Shown here: piece after piece, positions 45,844 to 60,800 of the stretch
How positions within the stretch are numbered: position 1 is the first letter of the stretch
How the letters are laid out: every line of letters begins with the position of its first letter
Origin: Mesorhabditis belari
Taxonomy: Eukaryota > Nematoda > Chromadorea > Rhabditida > Rhabditidae
DNA length: 64,000 nucleotides
Direction: 5' to 3'
Assembly (NCBI GenBank): GCA_958450365.1
Contig: CAUEEP010000913.1
Coordinates: 725,001 to 789,000 of the forward strand
Notes under the pieces: model-generated
Databases searched by the model: none
Told to the model about the DNA's origin: nothing
What the model saw: only the letters and a program-made list of their open reading frames with translations
Made by a program: the position numbers and the translations under genes

Positions 45844-48800
45844 ATGTTTCCCTCTTGGGTTCTGATATTCCTATTGTGGACGGGTTTTGTCTCAGCATCG
45901 TGTCCACACGAATGTCGATGCTCGGAGGATACGGTCGACTGTAGTAACAGGAAACTGTATACGGTAGAAAACAAAAAGCCTTACTGTTAATAAGAAAAAT
46001 AACTTGCAATTGGGTATGTTAAAACAAACTGTAGTTTCGACATGGCTAGTAAGCTAGTAGACTAGTAAGCTAGTAGACTAGTAAGCTAGTAGGCTAGTAA
46101 GCTAGTAGGCTAGTAAGCTAGTAGGCTAGTAAGCTTAAGAAAATCGATAATGAGATGCATAAACTTGAAACTTGAATTGTTTTTCATGGTTTTCAAAATA
46201 AATTCGTCAAAATTTTCTTCTAACTACACTAAAAACAAATCTAAGCAAGGCGATTTTGAAACAAACTTTGAAACAAGTTTTCCAGGTCCCACTTGACATC
46301 TCCCCGTCAACCAAAACACTAAATCTACGGGGAAATTTCCTGGGAAAATTGTCGAGAGCCGACTTTTCAGGACTGAAACAATTGGACACATTGGTTTTAG
46401 CTGACAACAAAATTGTCAACGTTGAAGAGGTTATTTCATTTAAATTTTAGCGTTAAGAAAGAAAAGAAAAGAAAAGAAAAGCAAATTTAAGGATTCATTT
46501 TGATCAAAGTTCGAATTCAAAGATTAGTAAAAAAAGTTTTAAATAAAAAATTGGAAACTTGAATAAGATCTTGAATAGATAAGATTTTCAAGATCTTTTC
46601 AAAAAGGCAGAACTCTTTCAATAAATATTGAAAGAGTTCTGTCTCTTGTAAATAAAAAAAAAAAGTAAAATACTCTTGCTAATAAAATGCTAATGAAAGT
46701 TTAAAAAAATAATGTTTCGACGGGTTTCACTTCTTCAAACAAATCCCAACAAATCCCACTAAAAATTCAGAACGTTCTCGACGAGTTGCCGAACTTGAGA
46801 CGGCTGTTTTTGGGGCGAAATCGTTTGAGGGAGCTCGCGTCGTTGACCTCGAGAAAATCTCCATTATTATTTTTGGATCTGAAACATAACAAAATCGAGA
46901 CGATCGATGTACAGGTTAGATCTCATTAGAGGTTAGCTCTGGCTTTTTTTTTCGGAATTCGAAAAATTTCGGATCGGTCGGAAAACGTAAAAATTTCGAA
47001 TCAAATCGAATCGGTCTCGACTGAAAATCAAAATTTTTCGAATTAAATCGAATTGGACTGATTCGATTTGAAAGTAGACCGAATTGATTCGATTTAATTC
47101 GATTCGAAAATCAGATCAGTAAGAGAGATTTAAAGAAATAGGGCCTAGAGTAGGACTTACCCTAAAGTCTCGAGTATAAGTTGATCCGAGTATAAGTAAG
47201 TTCTGCCTTAATTTACATTCGCTTTAATTGCTTTGAATTTCTTTTTGTTGGGTTTTTATACATTTTTATTGTTATATAAACTTTTATGTTATAAAACTTT
47301 TATTATTGTTCTTGGAGCGCGGGATACTACAGGGTGACAGCCTATCACCATTGCTATTTGGTATGTGCATGGATACATCCAGACGATAGTGTTGAAGAAG
47401 ACGCTGGAAAGCATCTCTTTCGACCGTCGACGTGGACTTTGGCCGGATGAAGAGGCCAGGGAGGGATCCATAAGACTGAGCACCGGAGAGGAGCAGGGCG
47501 GACGCGCCGAGCCACGCCCGGAGCGACAAATAACAGCATAAAATTGCTATAACCCTCAATAAATTTACTTCTATTATTGTTCTTAAAAAGCAAAAAAAGT
47601 TATGCTGCAGCGGGGTTCGAACCCTCGACACACCGCACCGGAGACAGCCGTCAATTTGCATGCGAAAACCAAACGGAACTTATACTCGCGACTTTAGGGT
47701 AATTCGATTCGAAAACCAGATCAGGTGAACAAGTAAGAGAGATTTAAAGAAAGAGAGGCTAGAGTAGGACTTACCTTTATTTTTGCACTGTTATTTTCTT
47801 CAAGAATTTAGACAATTAGACAATTAGATAATTTAGATTTACATTCTCGAATTTTACCTAGAAATTTTCAGTTATTGGAGATGTTGACCTCGTTGGAAAC
47901 CCTCGATTTAAGTCACAATCGACTTCAATCGGTTCACTCGATGATGTTTCAAGTAAGGAAATAAAGAAAGCAGGAAATAAAGAGAAGGATTGTAGATTTT
48001 AGGAAATTCAATGCAAAGAAATGGTTTTACAACATTAGAAATTGGTTCAAGCTTTGAGAAATATAGGCTAGAGCTTTGCTTAATAAGCATAAACATTGTT
48101 TATGCTGACATTGATATAAGAATCAATGTTACACATGAAAGAGAAACTCTAAAAATTCAATGTTTCAACATAAGCGAGCTCAATGTCAAAAAAGATTCAG
48201 TAATATCAAGAATATTTACCTATAAATAGCTTTAGTTCTCTTACAATAACTCTAAATTTCGAGAGATATTGTAAGCCTTCTTGCCGTCTTCTTCTGCTGA
48301 TTTTCAGCTGTTAAAACTGAATATTTTTTAAATTCTTTAATTACGGTACAAATATTTGGTTTTGTTAGCTGAATAGCATACTATGAAAGTCTTTTGGTTA
48401 TTTACGATTTTCACCAGCATCATTAAGAATTGTTTGTGCTTTCGGGGGTGGGACAAATCCGATCTTTTGCGGACCTGGACATTTGCGCACCTTTTTTTCC
48501 GCTGGAAAAGGCCTTTAGAAAGACCGTAGAGCTTCAAAAATGTTTTCCAGAAAGGAATCGTATGCGTAGATTCCGAATTTCGACAAAACATACCTCGCTG
48601 ACACGTCAAATTTGGGCTAAAAGGCAAAAACTGCGGAAAAGCGTTAAGTTGCGTAGTTTTTGCCTTTTAACCCAAATTTGACGTGTCAGCGAGGTCTGAT
48701 TTGTCGAAATTTGGAATCTACACATACGATTCCCTTATATGGAAGTATTTTCGAAATATTTTCGAAGCTCTACGACCTTTCCTAAGGCCTTTTCCAGCAA

Positions 48801-51800
48801 AAAAAAGATCGCATTTGTCCCACCGCCGTGTTTTCTGATTACATTCATTTTGAAACTTTTAACTTTATCCACGGTAGTTAAATGATTTCTATAGGAATAA
48901 GAGAGCTTAAGTGTATAAAATTGTTATTGATGTTTATAAGTACAAATTTCAGAACGCCAAGACAATGTTGCGGATGAAAATGCACCGAAATCCGTGGAGT
49001 TGCGATTGTCGGTGAGGGGTTTTTGGAGAAAAAGGATTTTGCTGAAATTGCGACATTAAAGAAATTCTTTTTAGCTTTAAAATTCGTTTAAAAATTAGAA
49101 AAGCTATTGATATTTTGAAATGTTTCACTGCTTAATTTGAAAGTTTCATTTTTATTTGAATAAATTTCAGGCTTGAAGCAACAGTGGATTTCATGCGTAA
49201 ATTGGAAGATCCCGAGGAACACGTGCATTGTTTCAATCCGTACGAGTTGCGAGGAGAAAAGTGTGTTTTTTTTTTTGTATGTAATCGAGGTCAAAATTCA
49301 ATACAGGATGCCTGAAAAGTCCTTTCTCTTTATAAAATGGGAAATTTTGATAGAAACTTTTGAAAATTCAGCTAAACGATGTTGATTTTCAGATACTCCA
49401 TCCATTTTCACCTCAAGAGTCAAATTTTTATGTATATTTCTTTATCAGTAGATGTTTTTCATTAAAAATTCTTTCTACTTATAAAAACGAATAGATTTGA
49501 CAGCAAAAAACGTTTTTTTATGGTCATCATAAAGAAATATTTTCTCTAATAGTAGTGCGAGCCGAGTTGGTCACTATTTTACGGTTTCTAAGCTTTCACA
49601 GAAGCGCAACACTCTAATCCCCCACTAGATCTCATCGTCAGCTACATTTTACTATTGGGTTGATGCATAATTATCCGGACTTCTTTTTGCGTGCTTGTAT
49701 CTTTTTGTTTTGAAAGCTTTTTGTCTATTTCTTTTTTTTAAATATTCGTTATTCTTTAGTGAACAAAATGCGTGTCGACAATCATATCCATCTTCGCCAT
49801 ATCATGCTCTACCACTTCGAAAAGGGATGGTCTGCCGCAGAGTCGTTTCGCGATCTCAAAGAACTGGAGAAGCCCCAACGGACTACCACGTCAATCGATC
49901 GCTCAAAAATTGGCAAACAAATAAGATCTACAACGATTTGGATGACTTGATAGACGATGTTAAAGCGTGGATTGCCTCCAAAGATCGTTTATTCTTCGCT
50001 CGTGGAATCGATCGTCTTCCAAGCAAATGGCAATCAGTTATTGATGTAGGCGATGAATATGCTCCAGAATAATCAATTAAACATATTTTTCTAACTATTT
50101 ATGTTTTTTTTTTGTTAAATAAAATCATTTATAAAAGAAGTCCGGATAATTATGCATCAACCCAATACATTCAATAGGTTCTGATAAGCGGTTCTCGAGA
50201 TTTCGAGCAATTTAGGCGACGCTCAGGGTGCACTACTATTAGAGAAAATACGGTATTCTTATGTAGATGGTGAATGAATGGAGAAAATTTCATTCACCCA
50301 TCTACATATTCTTATGGTGAATGGAGCGTATGCATGCTTACATCATAATTGTGATTGTGATATGGGTGTGATTACCTACAGAACTCGGTTCAGGAAAGAT
50401 ACCGTGTTCTCTCTAATAGTAGTGCACCCGGCCGAGCCGAGTTGATCACTTTTTACAGTTTCTAAGCTTTCACAGAAGCGCAACACTCAAATCCCCCACT
50501 AGATCTGATCGTCAGCTACATTTTCCTACATTCAATAGGTTCTGATAAGCGGTTCTCGAGATTTTGAGCAATTTAGGTGACGCTCAGGGTGCACTACTAT
50601 TAGAGAAAATACAGTCTAACTAGATCTAGATAAAAATTGTCTAACTAGATCTAAAAATTTGACTCTTCATTTGAAAATGTATGGAGAAACTGAAAATCAA
50701 TACTGTTTAACTAGATTCTCAAAAGTTTCTATAAAAGTTTCGCATTTTATAAAGCGACAAGACTTTTCAGCCACTCTGTAGAGGTCGAAAAAAAACAAGC
50801 CAAAGATTGAATAGCTTCTTCGATGCTATAAAGCCTCGTGACCACCTTGGCTTGATGCTTTTCCCTAGTCACTACTCAGTTTTATAAAGCGACAAGACTT
50901 TTCAGCCACTCTGTAGAGGTCGGAAAAAAGAAAAACGAAAAAAAAGCAAGCCAAAGATTGAATAACTTCTTCGAATAACAAATAACAAAGAAACAAGAAC
51001 AAGAACAAAAACAAACAAACAAACAAATAAAAAAAAAGTTCGACTTTTCAGTGCGCTAAACTTGAAACCCGGAGATTTATCATGTTTCTCAGCAATTGAG
51101 ACAAAATTTGACTCGTCCATCGAATTGGCCTGCTCGAAAGACGGAATCGGACAACCGATTTGGACTTATCAGTTTGTCTTTGACAATCGTAAATAAACAA
51201 TTTTTTTATTAAGTTGATTAAAACAATATTCTATAGCTCTCACAAAGACTTTCAACTCAAATTTCTTATTAACTCTCACTTTCCAGAGGTGTCGAGATAG
51301 AAGAGTCGGCTTCCGAGGATTCCTGGGAGATCCAGGTATGAAAAAAAAGCTTTAATTTTAATTTTAAATATTTATGTTTATGTTTAAAATTGAATTTCCA
51401 GGGAAACGGAACCCTTCTCGTGCCGAAAAGCGCTCAAACTTCTGACTACAAATGCGCCATTCAATACAGTGTCAGTCCGAGGTTTGTCTTGTGAAAAAAA
51501 ATAGATCGAGTATTTTCTTTCAAACAATTATATCGTGTTTCATTTTTTTCAATATCAAAGTGGATACTATCGCATTAATGATCTTTACTTTTGAGCTGGC
51601 GTAAAGTAACTCCTAAAAAAAAAGCATTGTTCCAGATTGGCTCGTCAGGCTCGTCCAGCACATGGCCAGAGCCAATCCTCCGCACCGCAGTTCACTTTTA
51701 AACCGAAAGATTCGAGTTATCGAGAGGGCACACCGGTCAAATTGCACTGTGAGGTGAGGATTTGATTTTTTAAAACAAAGAAATCATTGAGTTCATTGAA

Positions 51801-54800
51801 TTGATTGGATTGATTGAATTGATTGGATTGATTGGATTGATTGGATTGATTGGATTGATTGAATTGATTGGATTGATTGAATTGGTTGGATTGATTGGAT
51901 TGATTGAATTGATTGGATTGATTGGATTGATTGGATTGATTGGATTGATTGGATTGATTGGATTGATTGGATTGATTGAATTGGTTGAATTGATTGAATT
52001 GGTTGGATTGATTGAATTCTTCCTTTTCTTCCTTCCAATTCTTCGTTTTCACGATTTCAAGGCATCAACTTGAAATAAGCTACATAAAATACGACAAAAT
52101 TCTCTTTAAAATACGACAAAATTCTTAAATTTGTTTATTTAGAAGTCTTAGAAATTTAGAAATCTAGCAAAACTGCCCTACAGTCTCGTTTTCAGGTTCA
52201 ACTTTAAAACATGGTAAAAAAAGAAATAATTTTTGTTGATCTTGCTGCCGTTCAGCCATCATTTTTCAACGTTGATAACCTGAAAATGAGACTGTGTAAA
52301 GTTATGTCAAAATTTGCAAAAAGCAAACGTTGAAGCAATGGGATACAATTGTTTAGGTAAAAAAAACAAAAACTTTCAACTTTAGAAATCCAATATAGCA
52401 TTTGTGGTGGCTTTTCACGTTCCAAAATCATTTTTCTCAGGTAACCGGCGAGCCTCGTCCTTCCATTCAATGGTATCGCAATCGTCAACCATTGCAATCG
52501 TCGCGCAAATTCGAGATGAGTCAAGCGAATTCGGTCCTCAAAATCTATCCATTCCTCGAGGGAGATGTTGGAACGTGAGTGCTAAAAGATATTAGGCTTT
52601 CCAGAAAGTTTTTTTTCTTTCTGGACAGCCTAATATCTTTTCGTTTTTCGTTTCTTTTTATTCCTTTTTGTACTTTCGTTTAAAATCAACAAATGCATCA
52701 ATTAAACTACGATTTTTTTTTCATTAAAAAGCTCAATTATTTTTGTTATTTGTTATTTTTCAACAAAAGTATGAAAAGAAACAAAAAGACTTTCTGGAAA
52801 GCTTAATAGAATGAAAATTAAACAAACAAACATACTAAAGCTCCAGTGATGTGCAAAGGTTTTGTTTTTTAGGTACACTTTTTTTTAGGTACACTTGCGT
52901 GGCGCAGAACATTCACGGTCAAATCGAGCACACCGCAAGGATTCATCTCATTAGCAGGTGAGTGTTTTTAAAAATATATCCTTTCGTAGTCATAGATAAT
53001 CGTTGTTACTGAAATGAATTGATGTGCGTTTAGAAATATTGTCTGATAAGGTTGAAAAGTTTAGTTATATTGTCTGATAAAGTTGAAACATTTAGTTATA
53101 TTGTCTGATAAGGTTGAAACGTTTAGTTTGTAACGTTGCTAAAAACCTTTATATCTTTGCTATATGAAAACGGATTATTACAGCGTTCCCCCGTCAATTC
53201 ACGATACTCCACAAGCGCAATCGGTTGAGCCCGGGCAACAGGTTAGGTTTTGGCTTAAAAAGTGGTGTTTTATTTGTCGATTAACGGATGACTAAATGAG
53301 ATGCTCAGCATCATGGTTGAAACTAACCATGATGCTACATCAACCATGATATACAGCTAAAAACTAACCATCTCAAGATTTTCTTTTCGTAAAATCATTG
53401 AACAGTTAATTGTTTAGGTAACATTCCGGTGTCGAGCCCAGGGAGTGCCCAAGCCGGAGATCACGTGGTTCTTTGAAGGAGCCGAAATACCGCTGAGACA
53501 GGGAAGATTCCAGGTAATAAAGAAGTGAAGGTAGATTTCTGGAGAGGGGATTCAACCCTCGACCACTGAGCTCTAGCCACTGAGCTCTAATGCTCTAACC
53601 ACTGAGCTATTCAGTACCTTAACTTGCCAAGAGAAAGAAGAAAAGAAGAAAGAGAGAAAGAGAGAAAGAGAAGGAAAGTAATCCCAACCCTGACTATATC
53701 AAATATAGATATACAGCTAAATTTTCTGTGTTTAAAGATCAAAACTCATTTTTTTTGCAGACTTCGGACGATCGAACCGAGCTGACGATCACTCACGTTT
53801 CGAGACAGGTGGGATTAAAGAAAAAGAAAGGTTTACTTTAGGGTTTTTAGGTTTACTGTTTACTAATGTTTGCCTTAAATTTAGCTATATTTTTTTTGTT
53901 GATTTTTTTAATTATTCTTCTAGTATCTATTGTGTCACTTAAACAGCAAAAACTCTTCTAGTATCAGTTGCTTGCTTTAATCTATCAAATTATTTCTTTT
54001 CAGGACGTTGGTGTCTATTCGTGTATGGCCGGGAACAGTGTCGGGGCAATGATGGCCGATGCTCGTTTAACTGTCACTGGAAAACATCAATCCGAGGTGG
54101 GAAATGGGTTTTAATTTGAAAATAGAGAAGTTCGATCGATGATTTTACTTTGTTTTCATGTCAAAATCGGAGATTTAACTTTCAGCATTGATTAAATGTG
54201 AAAAACTTTGAAATTTTCCAGGTGGACAAATTGATTGACAAGGAAGTACTGCAAACGATCGTCCAGCAAGCGAAAGACAATGTGAATCGGTGAGTTTGGA
54301 GACAAAAGCTGATAGTGAAAATGGAAAATGAATACCCAATGAATAACGTTATCAACAACTCGTTATTCTGCAAACCTAGCCATTTAAGGAGTTTTATTTG
54401 AAACAGAATCTTTGAAACATTTTAGAACAACACTTTAGAATTTATCTTTGCTTCTGAAAGCTTTTAGGATTTAAAAAAAAATCAAAAGAACTGTTTTTGG
54501 GAGATTTATTTTATTTAGTAAGCAGCTTACGCTTGTTTTCAAGGTTAAACAAGCGTAAGCTTACGCTTGTTTAGCTTACGCTTACGCTGGTCAATTTTTA
54601 GAGCTATCGCAAGCACGCGAACACAATTGGTCCAGGATGGAGTGAGATCGACGGGCGATTTGAAGAGATTGTTCAAGTTTACTATTCCAAAACAGGTGAG
54701 GCGTAAAACAGGCTTGCAAGACTTGAAAGTACTTGCAAGTCTTGCACTTCTTGGGCTTCTTGGACTTCGTAAAACAGACTTGCAAGTACTAGCAAGACTT

Positions 54801-57800
54801 GCAAGTAGTGCAAGACTAGTAGTCCAGAAGTCTTTCAAGATATTCAATTATTCAAGAAGGAATAAGACTGTAAGTGTTTGAACGTCAAGAAAAATTAAGA
54901 ACAGATGAGAGACTTTCGGGTTAGCAATCTTGAAACAACGTTTTCGTTTTTTAAAGAAATCCAAAAGTTTTTTATAATCCGATAGCCGATTGGTAAAAAA
55001 AAAGACAAAAAACTAAAATGTAATGGAACCAGTCGGTTAACAAGGCTTAATTAAAAAAAAAACTCAATCGGCCTCTTGAAACATATCTTTTCAGGCAGTC
55101 GAGTTGAGCAAAGCGCGCGAAATCTACGAAGAATCGATTCGCTTAGTGCAAAGTCACGTGGAAAGGGGTTTGTTTCAAAGTTAAAACGGGTGAAATGCTG
55201 AAAATTCAATCCAGTATCGAATGCTCTAACGGTGAAATCTACTATATAAAAGAGCAGTGTCTGTACGCAGCAGCAGCAGACCTATTTTTCCAATTCAGGT
55301 TTGAAACTCCCGGTGAACGACTTGCATCCAAAGAATGTCTCCTACGAGTCGGTGTTGGCTGTGTCCCATGTGCAAACGATCATGGAGTTGTCCGGGTGTC
55401 AGGCTGGCGTTTTCAGGTTTAGAATCTAGAAACAGGTGTTCCAACCGGATCATTGAGTCTGTAAGACAGACTAGAGCTTATCCAGTAAAGCAAAGTGAGT
55501 AAAACCGTCTATTAGATCAGAATCAGCCTTCTTTACTTCAGCAAACTTGAAACAAGACATCATTTTCTAAAGAAAAAGTTGAAATCACTCTTTATCACGA
55601 ATTTTCTTCAGAAATCCCTGCACCGACATGTGCTTTCACAACAAATATCGGTGAGAATTTTCAAATAAAATTTTTATAGCCATTCTCTGTGTTTAAAAAT
55701 TGAAACACTCTTTCTGGGGTACTCGTTTCTTTTAATTTTTTCACCAGAAAGGCTGCGTTTACATTTTTGAATCCAAATTACACCACCCAACCAAACAAAT
55801 CTCTAGATCCTACGATGGTCAGTGCAACAATTTGGATTATCCGATGTGGGGCGTCTCGCAGATGCCGCTGAAAGTGAGTAATAAAAGAAAATACATTTAT
55901 TCACACGAATATGGTACAAAAAGGCACAAGCAAGCCCTAATCCCTAAATATAGGGAACAGGTTTTCGAATACAGGGTGTTCGAAAAATAAAAGTGAGTTC
56001 GCGTCGAATTTCCTCACGATTTGTAGTGGCTTTTGGTGGCAACTCTCATGTTTTTTTTCTGTCTGAATAAGTTGCCTTTTTATCGAAATTTTTCATTTAC
56101 ATGAGCCCAATACAGGAGAATTTTTCACCACCATCAAATGAGCCACCACCATCAAATGGGCCACCACCATGAGACTTTTGCCATAAAATTAGAACTTTAT
56201 ACTAGCATCGTGGTGCATAATAAACACTATTAGCATAACTAAAAAGTTTAACCATACACTTTATTGATCAGTGTTTCCTTGAGAGAACGGGACACTTTTT
56301 AAAAAATCTCTTTTAAAAAAGCGAGTTGAAAATCTCTTATGTACGACAGACTATCAATATAATGAATAAAGTATTTGGCTAAAAATCTTAATTTATATAT
56401 TAACTCTAATATGACACCACGATGCCAGTACAAAGTTTTAATTTTATGGCAAAAGTCTCATGGTGGTGGCCCATTTGATGGTGGTGGCCCATTTGATGGT
56501 GGTGGCCCATTTGATGGTGGTGGCCCATTTGATGGTGGTGGCCCATTTGATGGTGGTGGCCCATTTGATGGTGGTGGCCCATTTGATGGGGTGGCCCATT
56601 TGATGGTGGTGGCCCATTTGATGGTGGTGGCCCATTTGATGGTGGTGGCCCATTTGATGGTGGTGGCCCATTTGATGGTGGTGGCCCATTTGATGGTGGT
56701 GGCCCATTTGATGGTGGTGGCCCATTTGATGGTGGTGAAAAATTCTCCTGTATTGGGCTCGTGTAAATGAAAAATTTCGATAAAAAGTCAACTTATTCAG
56801 ACAGAAAAAAAAACACCAGAGTTGCCACCAAAAGCCACTACAAATCGTGAGGAAATTCGATGCGAACTCACTTTTTTTTTCCGAACACCCTGTATATGGA
56901 AAAAGAACTAATAATTGAAACTGAACCACCCGACTAAAAAAATAAGGCCTGATTGGCATGGCTGATTGGCAAAAAAAAGCCAATCAGCCATGACGGCATG
57001 GTAATGGGAAGAAAGTTTTTGAGGAATTGTTTAGCGTCTCCTCTCGCCAATTTACGAAAATGGTTTCAACACGCCGATTGGATGGGAAAAAAATCGACTT
57101 TATTACGGATATCCGAAACCGAACCCAAGAGAGGTAAGAATGCGATTTGGAAAATAGTAAAATCAATAGAAAGTACTAAAAAATACTAGAGTTCAAGGGC
57201 TATCATTTGACACTCACGCGAACCCTGTAGCATAAAGCAGCGCGAAGAACGGGACGTTCAAAGTTAGACTACGCGACTGAGCGTGACTGTACGCCCGTCA
57301 TTATGGACGTCCCGTTCTAGTCTTTACCGTATTAAACTCATTCGATAGCCCTGAATCTCCTCTTCAAATCTAGTATAAAATTATCGAGAACTTTCTACAA
57401 AATAAACAACAAAATCTTTAAAAACAATATTCGTGAGGGGTCAGCGGTGGGCTGAATTTGTTAAAATTTCTTTTCTTTTGAGGTTTCTCGTCAATTGATT
57501 GCCACTCATGACATCACTCCGCATGGTCATCTTTCCTCAATGGTCATGCAATGGGGACAATTTGTTGGTGAGTATTCAGAATTATAATATCAAAACTGTT
57601 TTATTTGTGAATTCAACTGAAAACCATACCGTAAATACTGTAATAGTACCCCACCGCCCCCGTACAGTCGCGTAGTCGCAAAAGTTTTTTTAGTATTTCG
57701 TTTTTTTGAAAGCGCCCGTACTTTCAAAAAATGCGTCTTGGTATCAAAAAATAGCTGAAATTCAGGGCTATTTTTTGATACCAAAGCGCGCATTGTAGCA

Positions 57801-60800
57801 TAAACCAGTGTCGAGAAAAACTCGTTCAAAGCTAGACTACGCAACACTCCGCACCGTCATTATGGGGGTGGGGTACTATTACAGTATTTACGGTAAGCGC
57901 ATAGAAACAAACGTACCAGAATCAAGATATGAGCGTTTATTTGAGAGTGAACTTAGACTACCCTAGCTTCTATCGCTTCTCCGCATCGTCATTATGGGGG
58001 TGGGGTACTATTACAGTATTTACGGTAGCGTTTCATTTGTCGATCCGATTGTCGATAGGTGCACAACGGAAAGACGAGATTTTCCCATTTCAACAGCTAC
58101 TTTTTTTAGGATTTCTTAAAAGATAGAATCTTTCAAACTCTATCTTTAGTCTTAAATCTTTGAAAAAATAGAAGTAATCAAATCTTGAAGTATAGTAAAA
58201 ATAGAAGTAATCTTGTCTTTTCCTAGTCCACCTATCGATAAATCGACGAATGAACAACTCTAATGTAGAAAAAAAAGTTTAGAAAACGCTTAGAATATAT
58301 AAAAAGTTATCAAGGTTTATCAAAATGTTTCTCAGATCATGATTTAACGCACACCGCCCCACCACTCACTCGAAATGCTTACACAACGGGCGCCGTTTGC
58401 AACCGGTGCGTTTCAAAATGTTCAAATCAAAAACTCCAATGTTTCAATGTTCAAAAAGCATCTCAATTCTAGAACCTGTGAGAATCTGGAGCCTTGTTTC
58501 AACATTCAATTGCCAAAAGATGATCCCAAATTGATGATGATGACAAGAATGGGAAAGTGAGTTAAAGAGAAAGGAGAAATTGAGTTAAAGAGAAAGGAGT
58601 TTCAAAGTGTTGCGGAAAGGCTACAGTTTTAGTGCAATAAGTAGGAAAATAATCAAGAAAAATCAGCACGGCTTATCTTAAAATTTTGGCTTTATATGAT
58701 AGTCTTTTTCTTTTAGAGAAGTCAAATATCCGTGTATCGAATTCGAGCGTTCTGGAGCCGTTTGTGGATCGGGAGAGACGTCGCTGATATTCGATCGAGT
58801 CACTTACAGGGAACAGTTGAATATTGTGAGTGATAAAGTGTGAAATTGAAAAAGAAAAGACAAATGGGAAATCTAATTTATTTAGAGAAATCTAATTCAA
58901 TTGATGCTTTAAATATATTTTATAGAAAATACGAAAAAGTGCAGCAACTTTCAAGTTGCTAATCTAATATAATTACTACAATATACCTGAAAATGCCTAC
59001 CTAGGAGTGTGTTTAGATTTTAGACGTTTAGAGAGTGCTTAGCCAAATCTTTTTACAGTATTTTGTAAATGATATTTTTTTACAGCTGACTTCATACCTC
59101 GATGGTTCGGTGGTTTACGGTAGCTCTGAAGTTCAAGCTTTAGAGCTAAGGGATCTTTTTGGGGATCATGGATTGTTGAGGTGAGTAGAAATGGTAAAAA
59201 GTATGTTATTTTTCATTTTTTCCAGATTCGACATCGTTTCTTCTGCTCAAAAACCGTATATGCCGTTTGAGAAAGATTCGGATATGGATTGCCGAAGGAA
59301 TTATTCCATTGACAATCCGATTCGATGCTTTTTGGCTGGCGATCTTCGAGCAAATGAGCAGGTTTTCGTTTTGAATTAAAGAAGCATGATGGACATGATG
59401 AATTAAAGAAAAATGATTAACTATATCTATTTGTTATTGATTTAGAATAAGGAGATTGTTGAAAAGCAATCAAAAAACAAGAAAGAACTGAAAAATGGTT
59501 GTGGAACTGATAACAGATTGGTATAGATAAAAGATTTGAAGTTAGGTCATCTTTTTTTAGCATTAGCATTTATCCTATCCATTAGCATTTATCCTACTTG
59601 TTTCATTGTTGAAAGATAATTTGTGATTCAGCTTGGCCTCACCGCAATGCACACGGTTTTCATGCGAGAGCACAATCGAGTGGCCGCGAAATTCCTCGAA
59701 ATGAACGTGAATTGGGATGGGGAAACGATATTTCAAGTAAGAATTCGTGTTTTAAATTTATTCGAATAAGCAATTGTATTGGGTTGGTCAATTGAAAACT
59801 GTCGGACTTTGAACTAAAATTTATTCAACATAAAACCATGAATTCATTCGAAATAATTTCCATTATTATTGACGACTTCTGCCCATTTTACAGGCAATTT
59901 GCGGATTCCTCTTTCGTAGTAGGATTTTGGTTTGTGTGTGAGACAAGTGTGAGACTCAAAAATGGAGGACTGGAGATGTCCCAGTTTGAGCATTTGAGCA
60001 CTTTCTTCAAAAGAAACCCATTTTGGTGTCAATAGAAAAGTTGTAGAGAATCAAAAATTAGGCTTATAGCCAAATTTCCAAAAAGATACACTTAGTAGTT
60101 TCGCTTAAAATGCAAGTTTTGTGAAAATTTGGCATTTCTTTTGTGTAAATTTGGCATTTCTTGAAAACCAGTTTTTGAATCGTTCTGAAAATTTGGATAT
60201 AAGCTTGATTTTTGATTCTCTACAACTTTTCTATTGACACCAAAATGGGTTTCTTTTGAAGAAAGTGCTCAAACTGTCACATATGACAATAGCCCGCAGT
60301 TTTCAATTCACCAACCCAATAGAAAATGATCAATAGAAAGGAAAATCAAAGAAGCAATTTTAGAAGATTACTTTTAGATTAAGAAAATGATTTAAAAGAG
60401 TAGACTCTTGTAAAATCTGATTACATAAATCTGTTTTAGAGCTGATATTTTAAAGTCAACAGCTAACAACAGTCAACAGCTAACAAAGAAGAACTACAAT
60501 CAAGAACAATACTGACGTACAATCAAGAATGCATTTATTACTTCTAAATTTAGCCTCTTAGGGGCTCTTTGATTCTTTGATTCCCCCTCTTTGATTTAAT
60601 TTAGAATTCTAAAAATATTTTTTGCAGGAAACACGGAAGCTAATCGGAGCGATGATTCAACATATCACTTATGCACAATGGCTTCCACTAGTGCTCGGAA
60701 AAGTGAGGGTTTTGATGTAAAGAGTGACTAAACAAGAGAAATCGGTTTATTATATCGGTTTATTCTTCTTTGGAATCAAATTTCGTTTATTCTACTTTTA

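Noticed and set aside
47284..47661. 125-codon minus-strand frame
   Set aside because: The recognisable content (an RT block) is on the plus strand of the same element.
51717..52073. Open frames of repeated Asn-Gln, Ile-Gln or Gly-Leu-Ile on both strands
   Set aside because: A ten-base unit without stops keeps every frame open; the frames differ only in phase and lie in a peroxidasin intron.
56375..56983. Two open frames across the GGTGGCCCATTTGATGGT array
   Set aside because: Minisatellite translation inside a transposon arm, no domain or codon bias.
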